64,000 nt of DNA from Telmatactis stephensoni (Eukaryota > Cnidaria > Anthozoa > Actiniaria > Isophelliidae). A model generated the notes under the pieces. It ran no database searches. It had not been told where the DNA came from and worked only from the letters and a program-made list of their open reading frames with translations. Shown here piece by piece: positions 57,201 through 64,000 of the stretch (its first letter is position 1; each line of letters starts with the position of its first letter). Location of the stretch: the NCBI GenBank assembly GCA_029948255.1, contig JALIZF010001579.1:310001-374000 (forward strand). Reading direction: 5' to 3'. The translations under genes were made by a program, and so were the position numbers.

Positions 57201-59362
57201 TATTCAATTTAACTTCATGGATTATAGGCGTTTGCAAACTATGATAATGATAAAGTTTCATTTGAAAAATACGTGAGTCCTCTTCCCTTGAAGAATGTCT
57301 TGGCCATCGTCACAAATGAATCCATAAAGGCCTATATTTGTGCACCGTATGTGACTCGCCTCAAGGTTGATATATTTATTCCTTATCTGAAATTGGATTG
57401 CCATCTGGTCGTACGTACAAGTAAGAATTCAATTTTGTATCCAATCCTGATAGACAATTCTTGTATTATTGCTTAATTGGCGCCGAAACCATAGCAGTAC
57501 ACCACGCATGCGTGCCTTATAAAACTCCTCCCCAGTCCTCCCCGATGAAAACATTCGGCAGTGAAACAAACAAAACTTTGCCGGCGAAACCTCAAGCCAC
57601 AGAAGCCAAACTTAGTCCCAAAAACCTCAGTTTATTTATACGTCATAGAATATTCTTCCACGTGCCTTTTGCACCTAGTCCTTTTCGTTTACACCCGTGC
57701 TCAACATTAAGCTCAAAGATATGATATGGGAAAATCTAAAGAAAACAAATTCAAAAATATTGCTTGGGATTCCTGTGATAAAGACGCGGACGCGCGGACG
57801 CCCGCGAAATCTCGCGCATGCGCAGTCTTTTGTCTTGGAGCCACGGAGTATCACAATCTTTTGCGCAGCCGGATTCAGTTGCTGCGGCTGAGTAGGAGAC
57901 AACCTTGAGAACCATGTAAATTGGCAGTTACATGGCGCAAAGTATACCTGCTGTACAATGTGAAGCATTAGCAATAACGAAAAGTATTACTGAGCGGTCG
58001 TATCAGAAACTGGCCGCGACCCAATAAGCGTTGCCCTTATAAAAAAGATGAAGAGAAAGTAACTCATTACATTATATTAAAAAATAATGATAAATAATGA
58101 AGGGACCGTGTACGATAGCCGCGAATGTAGGATCTGTAAAAGATCTAATCAGCCATAATACTAAAAGTGAACGTTGAATGCAGAGCTGATACTACGGAGG
58201 ATACTTAGCAATATTGTCACATCACGGAGCTTAAACTGAGACAATCGAAAAGCAACTGTGGATAGCTATTTCGGTCTAGTTGGACCTCATCAGCACAGTG
58301 CAGCTTTCGTCAAGCACATGGTAACGACTGACTACAGAGCAAGCTCACCTTGCTCTGTAGTCAGTCGTTACCATGTGCTTGACGAAAGCTGCACTGTGCT
58401 GATGAGGTCCAACTAGACCGAAATAGCTATCCACAGTTGCTTTTCGATTGTCTCAGTTTAAGCTCCGTGATGTGACAATATTGCTAAGTATCCTCCGTAG
58501 TATCAGCTCTGCATTCAACGTTCATTATATTAAGGCCGAAGCAAAATTGAACGCTAAAGCTAGACAAGTACCGCGGAGGGGGAGGGACTGGTAGTGTTAT
58601 AGCACCACCACTTTTTCTCTTTTCCCATACTAGTCTCTTATATTTACCAATCTTAGCCCCACCACTTTTTCCCATACTAGTCTCTTATATAGCCCCGCCA
58701 CTCTTTAGGGTGCTCCGTGGTCCATGAGATTAGATCATTTATTGAATTTATTATACGTATCTATCATTTTATATAATTAGCTTTAAGAAAGACGTCTTCA
58801 GTCAGTGACGAAGAAGATAAAATCTTAATCGACTTCCTGAACGACAACTTGAAGTTAAAGGATGGAAAACTTGAATTACAAGGGGATTTGCTTCCAGATA
58901 GATTTGCCATTAGGTACTGGCGTGAAAGTAAACGACGAACATATCCTTACACGTACAACGACGTGGATTTTAACGTTACCATATCAGAAGAGGAGTCACA
59001 GCAACGGACCACGGAGAGCAGCGTTCGCACCAAGGTACGTACGTACTGAATCTGTATACCTCGAGAAACGAAGTATCCATCCATCCATCAATCAATCCAT
59101 CCGTCCGTCCGTCTGTCCATTTATACATTTATCCATTTATTCATTTATTCAAGATACACCATTTTCGCTTCTAATACATAATGGTGATAACGCCTTTTAT
59201 CTTCACCAGACTGATATACACTTACACTGCGATGAATGGGATCAAATGCTCGACCAAGAGGATTGGGAACCGGAGGCAATCGTTAGCAAATTGCCAGACT
59301 TTCTAAACTTTGTGAGAGACGTACAAAGTAACATCAATCCTGATCTTGAAAGAGATGAATAG
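51069..59362 (+). CDS. KH-domain gene 1, complete, with three tandem KH2 exons
   Basis: Coding exons: 51069-51266, 51920-52141, 52355-52570, 54531-54746, 55250-55393, 56203-56350, 56822-57039, 57228-57420, 58781-59038, 59154-59362. Using all of them gives 2,022 nt, 673 residues, in phase, ending DLERDE then TAG. KH domains bind single-stranded RNA or DNA through a GxxG loop; GKGG (KH1) and GRQG (each KH2) are visible. After the KH array comes about 390 residues with no motif I know: acidic at first, mixed alpha/beta in character, no signal peptide or membrane segment, so probably nuclear or cytosolic. The exon 9 donor is the second GTACGT (59039): the first (59035) puts the last exon out of frame. 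Function is unknown beyond nucleic acid binding. Confidence 0.85.
51680..51902. mobile_element. Purine/pyrimidine-rich MITE before KH2 exon a
   Basis: Ends AGCCTGCGTTGCTGGC and GCCGGCAACGCAGGCT. The left half is almost pure purine (GGGAGGGGAGGGGAGGGGG), the right half almost pure pyrimidine, so the strands can fold on each other. Related ends occur at 25010-25075 and 32885-32985. Confidence 0.7.
51920..52141 (+). CDS. KH gene 1, KH2 exon version a
   Basis: Between a ..CTCGACAG acceptor and a GTAAATAT donor, phase 0 at both ends, 74 codons. It starts RPLIGKKTSKTTYFPKEAFG and contains the VLGRQGMTIKFIQ loop-helix and HCIKAEQMILKAAS. It is two codons longer than versions b and c in the linker before the domain. 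A purine-rich MITE (51680-51902) ends 17 bp before the exon. Confidence 0.9.
52355..52570 (+). CDS. KH gene 1, KH2 exon version b
   Basis: 72 codons, phase 0/0, only 213 bp after version a. It starts RPLTGFEKTIYFPKEFYG and shares the GRQGMTIKLIQEQTETNI core. It differs most from a and c at the third strand (ELKENDNTT against VLENHDNTA). The donor flank GTAAATATATGACTAC and the upstream (GTT)n tract with ACAGAAGAGTATATTG match the other two copies, so the duplicated unit included intron flanks. Confidence 0.9.
52657..53637. mobile_element. Foldback DNA element with TTA target duplication
   Basis: Long inverted arms of about 290 bp (GTGGCTCGATA ... TATCGAGCCAC at the ends; GAGCAGCTCTAGACAAGGG and its complement inside) surround a central spacer. 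TTA flanks both sides (52654-52656, 53638-53640). The uninterrupted site CCGCTTAATGAAGG is preserved after KH2 version c (near 54830), and in the form CCGCTTAATAAAGG after version a. No transposase frame, so non-autonomous. Confidence 0.75.
53716..53990 (+). mobile_element. tRNA-derived SINE in KH gene 1 intron
   Basis: The head has GGTTGGCCTAGTGGTGAGAG and AGCTCAAGTCCC in tRNA box positions. The body has CCACGAGGGATTTTCCCCGG and TTCTCGGGTTTTTC, a motif shared by several animal SINE families. It lies between KH2 exon versions b and c. Confidence 0.6.
54531..54746 (+). CDS. KH gene 1, KH2 exon version c
   Basis: 72 codons, phase 0/0. It starts RPLTDFRKTTYFPKEAFG with VVLGRQGMTIKLIQ. It is nearly identical to version a in the core (NIVLENHDNTA), suggesting recent duplication or gene conversion between a and c. 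The intron before it repeats the sequence before version a (about 51430-51590 against 54307-54430). Confidence 0.9.
55000..55195. mobile_element. Second copy of the 1008-1150 element
   Basis: Minus-strand copy with a poly-G run at 55018-55036 and a short GC hairpin (GGGTGCAAGGGGTTCGCACCC). It lies in the intron after KH2 version c. Confidence 0.55.
55250..59362 (+). CDS. KH gene 1, C-terminal exons (unrecognised region)
   Basis: Six exons: 55250-55393 (RATKGFKKLAFVDDAFVGED), 56203-56350 (PKEVDYLPLVEKSLLEVLRE, then DLWCHFGHAYICDVDE), 56822-57039 (ends CPSGREVRFK), 57228-57420 (LKNVLAIVTNESIKAYICAP), 58781-59038 (DEEDKILIDFLNDNLKLKDG) and 59154-59362 (HLHCDEWDQMLDQEDW, then KLPDFLNFVRDVQ). It looks like one or two compact alpha/beta domains with an acidic C-terminus. 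I cannot name the family. An AATAAA at 59591-59596 is the likely poly(A) signal, 229 nt past the stop. Confidence 0.8.
55422..55664. mobile_element. MITE 'AGCAAGTGATAACAT', copy 2
   Basis: AGCAAGTGACAATATCTGCG ... ATGTTATCACTTGCT, same interior as 26046-26292, inserted 28 bp after the donor of the KH gene 1 exon ending at 55393. Confidence 0.75.
58168..58524. repeat. Near-perfect long inverted repeat (arms about 176 bp, loop 5 nt)
   Basis: GAACGTTGAATGCAGAGCTG at the left returns as its complement at 58505-58523, and the arms meet at AGAGCAAG-CTCAC-CTTGCTCT. No mismatches were seen in the stretches compared. It lies in the KH gene 1 intron 57421-58780 and would be transcribed as a long hairpin. 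Confidence 0.85.
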
Positions 59363-59590
59363 CATAGTTATCAATTACTGCATCGTGCATGGCGTACCTT
59401 CTTCCCACTCATCTGTAACTGAAATCCAAAAGTTATTAAAACTGACTAGGGCGTCTATTTTGAATTTAAAACAGACAGACAGACATATAGACAGGCAGGC
59501 AAGAAGGCGGGAAGTCAGGCAGGTGGGCAGACACACAGACGGACAGAGAATTTGGAGTCTTGTATTTTTGTACATTAAATGATAAGTCCA

Positions 59591-59596
59591 AATAAA
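59591..59596 (+). terminator. Poly(A) signal AATAAA of KH gene 1
   Basis: AATAAA lies 229 nt after the TAG at 59360-59362, followed by T-rich and GT-rich sequence, in the right place for 3' end formation. Confidence 0.6.
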
Positions 59597-59599
59597 CTT

Positions 59600-60409
59600 T
59601 AAATGATTGTATATAGAATACATATCTCTGTATATACTTTTTGGGCAAGTTTGATGTATTCATAAACTAAATACATGCATGCTATTATAGACCACTGGCG
59701 GGCTCATTGTTCACGAGAACGAGGCCAGAAAGGCCTCTACAATCATCATGGCATAAAATGAATCTAAGTATATCCTGTAAAATGCACAGAAAATAGGTAT
59801 TTCAAAAGGATCGAAGGTGGTAAGAACAACACCCTTACCATTTAAAACCCTTTGTTTCTTGCAAGATATTTTTGGAGAGGACACCCCTCAAAAATGTAAT
59901 GGTCCGTCCCTAATGAAAGTCGAAAGTGTCAATAAAAACGATGTCATTTGTATTGATTTTTGCAGAATTGTATAATAAATATGTTATTGGTCAATTAACC
60001 AGGGAATACAGCAATTTTTACTTTCCACTTGCATTTTAGTTCGCCTTAGCGGGGCTCGCCAAAATACAGCGTGACTCGTAAAAATACTGGAATATGAGTT
60101 ATGATGCTTGAGTTAGATTTAAGGGTTTTTTCGTATTTTAGTAAAGGAACACAAAGCAATTTATTTATGTATCGTCTCAGATTCAAATTGACCAAAGTCA
60201 ATCTCTTTTTAAACGGTTTTACACTGCACTGAGGTTGTCAAAGTATTATACCGAATACCTAATTAGATGCAAAACCAAAAATATCGCCTGAATGGCCATG
60301 GCAAATTTCCCTAAGCCTGGGATATGCAAATGAGAGGAAATTATTACATAATCAGTATAATTTTCCTCTTATACACAATTTGAGCGTCTATCTAACATGC
60401 TTTGGTAAA
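59600..60409. other. Intergenic interval between KH genes
   Basis: 800 bp, AT-rich; I see no repeat or gene in it. Confidence 0.5.
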
Positions 60410-60576
60410 TTCATATGTGTTGTCATGGAAATCCCGTCACTGACCCAATACTCCGCGGGCTCGCGTGTTTCCGGGAACTTAACTAACTGGAAGTCAGACG
60501 AAAAGCTCTCTTCACCTGCAATACTCATCTATATATATGTATGTGAAACACGATCATAATAACAGTCAAGTAATTG
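60410..60576 (+). promoter_or_regulatory. Promoter and non-coding first exon region of KH gene 2
   Basis: Counterpart of 49870-50027: TCATGGAAATCCCG, CTGACCCAATACTCCGCGGG and the palindrome TTCCGGGAA at 60469-60477, then a GTAAGT donor at 60577. Similarity continues weakly past the donor (AGTGAAATGTTTTGTCACAC against AGTGATTTCTCTTTTGTCAC). It would splice to the acceptor before 62587. Confidence 0.5.
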
Positions 60577-61123
60577 GTAAGTCTCAGAAATAGTGAATCT
60601 TAATGATTAATTTAAAGAAAAAGTTGTTTTTAGCACTGCAGCCTGAGGATTTGTTCCGGGAATAGGCCCGTACGTACGTCTGCATAGACGAGAATTTGTC
60701 AGGACAAGACCTGCCTGCAATAGCATCGTTGGTAATAAGCAGTGTATTTGCGTTAGTGCTTGGGGATGAGGAAGGCGAAAGCAAAACCGTGATCCTAATA
60801 AAAATTAAATTTATTTAATTAGTGAAATGTTTTGTCACACAATCGATCTTCAAATATAAAGTACTCAGAATGAAATCACGCATTAAACTTGAAAATAAAG
60901 CAATCATGTTTCATTCGGCGGTGATTCCAGTTGTCCTAAAAATCCTCAGTGCATCATGAACTCTGTCTACTTGTTTTTAATTTATCGAGGATTCGTTTCA
61001 TTTGGAAGCTCGTAGCTCATCAAAGACACTTTTTCTGGTTTGATTTAAAGCAATTGTTCAGTAGAGGAATTTCTATCAGACATTGAATAATTAGCTAGAA
61101 ACTCGGTAAGTTTATATTGAAAG

Positions 61124-61195
61124 TAGAGTTATTCCGTGTTAGATGCTTCGATACGGTTGAGATGTATCGAAAGCGTCTGATACGGAATAACTCTA
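61124..61195. repeat. 72 bp hairpin upstream of KH gene 2 coding region
   Basis: TAGAGTTATTCCGTGTTAGA and TCTGATACGGAATAACTCTA pair, as do CTTCGATAC and GTATCGAAAG inside. TA on both borders. Confidence 0.7.
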
Positions 61196-61557
61196 GTGAT
61201 TCTGAATTCCCGATTGTTGCCACCTGCTACCAACAAGTTTATATTATACCACTACAAACGAATTGGTGATTATATTACTCTATAACGAATGCATAGTTAG
61301 TACTCGAACAGCATCTTTATAATATTATAAGAAAATGTTATATGAAAACTGAATGGAATGAAAAAGTCAATTATTGGAATCATTGGAATGCTATTCGTGT
61401 CTTGGCATAAAATCGAATGCTCGTCGTACCGTACCTAGGGGCGACAAAATTCAACTATCTGGTACCTTTTAGGGTGTCTCAAACTTTAGTGGACTACCAA
61501 GCTGATACCTTTTTGGGGTATTTTTAGGATTTAATACTTAGATGTTTAGTTTTTTAT

Positions 61558-62069
<512 letters not shown>

Positions 62070-62139
62070 CTTTATTTAAGTGTCAGTATATATGTATATA
62101 TTTTATGAAGAGGCTATTGTGTATATATATTAAAGTAAA

Positions 62140-62292
62140 GATTACCTACCTACCTACCAACCAACCAACCAACCAACCAACCAACCTACCTACCTACCTA
62201 CCTACCTACCTACCTACCTACCTACCTACCTACCTACCTACCTACCTACCTACCTACCTACCTACCTACCTACCTACCTACCTACCTACCTA
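62140..62292. repeat. (CTAC)n with a (CAAC)n insert
   Basis: Tetramer run CTACCTACC, changing to CAACCAACC and back. Confidence 0.95.
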
Positions 62293-62586
62293 TTTTTCAG
62301 TACTCCTTACTTTCAGTTTATAAATGTATACACCTATTTCAAAAACGTCGCGAAAGGTCTAAAGCCTATGCGACTGGCTCGCCTGAAAGGGACGTATGGG
62401 TAGAAATTACTAAATATGGAAATTAAAGGCACATGAATATCAACGCTACAAATCACGACTATCTTGCTTCTACCTTAAACAACAAAAAACTTGAATTGTT
62501 GAAGTTAATAAAGTCAAGTCCAAATCCGAAAAACGAGTGAGGTTTTAATTTGTTATATCTCAAAAAAATTATGCATTCTTTTACAG

Positions 62587-63558
62587 ACTAGTAAAATATC
62601 ACAATATGCCGCGTACAATGAGAATTGTGGTAAAAGTTCCAGAAGACATGAAAGGACGGATCATTGGCAAAAAAGGTCAAGAACTCAGAAGAATAGAAAA
62701 GGAAAGTGGTGCTAAAGTAAAAATTGAACGAGAAGGGGCGGTTCTTGAAGGAAGTGAGAAGGCAGTGGCAAAGGCAAAGGAAATCATTGATGCTATCATT
62801 GTAAGCACTAGATTTTGTTCAATAGATCTAGAGCATAAGCAGGAGGGCGTAGGCCTCAAAAAGTTCTAAAGAGATTTACTGCAGATTGAATAAGGAGCTA
62901 AAACTTTGTGAAAATTATTGCTTGAACGTTTTCGACCAAGTTAAGTCGTGATCTAACATCTGACTTTCATTCAATCTAACAATTTTAGCGTATTACGTCC
63001 CAAATGTATATATGGGGGTGGGCAACAGCTTGCCCTACATAGAACGTTTCTTTTGAAGAAAAAAAAGACAAATTCGGCCTCCAATAACTTTGAAAGTATC
63101 CACCGAAACTACTTCAAAATTCCAATCTTTGCTATCTTTAGTGTGCTCTAATAGTATATTTTTGTTTTTGTTGGCATGGATTAAAATGAAAAAAAAAAAA
63201 AAAAATTAAGCATAGTGTGTAAAATCTCAATAATGCATGCTCTTCTGTTTTTCCAGGAGATTAAAGTTTGATATATGGACTCTACATGAATTTGATATTA
63301 TTTCAATGTGTCTTTACCCTGTTTGCCATCTTTGTCATGCAGGCTAAATCACACGGATACATGAAAACCATTTCTTTTCCAAGAGAGGCTTTTGGCATGG
63401 TGCTTGGAAGAGGTGGAGCGACAATACAGTCGATTCAAAGACAAACTCAAACAAAAATACAACTAGAAGAGGGAGGTGATACTGCGCATGCTCAAATTAG
63501 TGGTGAAACGGAAGACAAGTGTGTGAAAGCTGAACAGATGATACTTGAAATAGTCTCG
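62587..63558 (+). CDS. KH-domain gene 2, 5' part, runs off the window
   Basis: Exon 2 (62587-62800) has its ATG at 62606 and encodes a KH1 domain: MRIVVKVPEDMKGRIIG, GKKG loop, ending KAKEIIDAII at GTAAGC, phase 0. The KH2 exon (63343-63558, 72 codons) follows a TTTGTCATGCAG acceptor: YMKTISFPREAFGMVLGRGG, then QSIQRQTQTKIQLEEGG and CVKAEQMILEIVS. Organisation and phases match KH gene 1, and the loops are canonical (GKKG, GRGG). The KH2 donor is weak: GTTGGT at 63559 (phase 0) or GTATAA at 63563. Only one KH2 copy is visible; more may lie beyond the edge. Confidence 0.85.
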
Positions 63559-63699
63559 GTTGGTATAAACATTAAGACGTTATTCACAGAATCGTGTCTG
63601 CCTCAGTCTGTCAGTTCTTAATTTGATTGTGTATTGTTTGTTTGCGTTTTCCCTCTGTATTGACGTGTTTTACTCATATGTCTCTGTGTGCTTGTTTCC

Positions 63700-63946
63700 T
63701 CTCTTTCTTTCTTTCTTTCTTCTTTTCTTCCTTCCTCCCTCCCTCCATTCCTTCCTTTCTCCCAATTTTCCTTCCTTCCTTCCTTCCTTCCTTCCTTCCT
63801 TCCTTCCTTCCTTCCTTCCTTCCTTCCTTCCTTCCTTCCTTCCTTCCTTCCTTCCTTCCTTCCTTCCTTCCTTCCTTCCTTCCTTCCTTCCTTCTTTCTT
63901 TTCTCCCAACCATCCGTCTTCATTCCTTTCTTCCTTCCTTTTGAAT
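63700..63946. repeat. (TTCC)n microsatellite
   Basis: Pyrimidine tetramer run after the KH2 exon of KH gene 2; the pure part is 63766-63892. Confidence 0.95.
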
Positions 63947-64000
63947 CGCACCTCGTCAGTTAATTCTAATTTTTGTTTTGAATTCTCGTCTTCGTTTGCA

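Overview
The window looks like animal nuclear DNA: genes split by many GT/AG introns, dense miniature transposons (MITEs), tRNA-derived repeats, a CR1/L2-type LINE and many microsatellites. The repeat style suggests an anthozoan cnidarian (coral or anemone), but this is a style-based guess. Nothing prokaryotic is present.

Left two thirds, minus strand (about 3.7 to 40 kb, with a probable 5' UTR exon at 47.7 kb): one large gene. I joined 24 coding exons by hand. Their lengths total 4,452 nt, in phase throughout, giving a predicted 1,483-residue protein. From the PH domain on it follows vertebrate ARHGAP20 (PH, Ras-association, RhoGAP). The N-terminal half adds a Raf-like Ras-binding domain and a Dbl-homology (RhoGEF) domain. 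The result is a predicted Rho regulator with a GEF module, a GAP module and two Ras-type input domains, ending in a PDZ-ligand-like C-terminus. Its introns hold most of the mobile elements, including a LINE with a 660-codon open reverse transcriptase frame (17.0 to 19.0 kb) and a 2.6 kb minisatellite (41.46 to 44.06 kb) about 1.5 kb upstream of the first coding exon.

Right third, plus strand (about 49.9 to 64 kb): a head-to-tail pair of KH-domain genes. The first (49.9 to 59.6 kb) is complete: a non-coding first exon, a KH1 exon, three tandem versions of a KH2 exon (all phase 0/0), and six exons for a C-terminal region I do not recognise. With all exons used it encodes 673 residues. The second gene starts near 60.4 kb, has its own KH1 and KH2 exons, and runs off the right edge. 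Conserved sequence around both first exons, including a TTCCNGGAA (STAT-type) palindrome in each, indicates duplication of a unit of roughly 10.5 kb that includes the promoter.

The minus-strand gene and the first KH gene are divergent, so 47.8 to 49.9 kb probably holds both promoters. The rest is introns or intergenic DNA filled with the repeats listed below.
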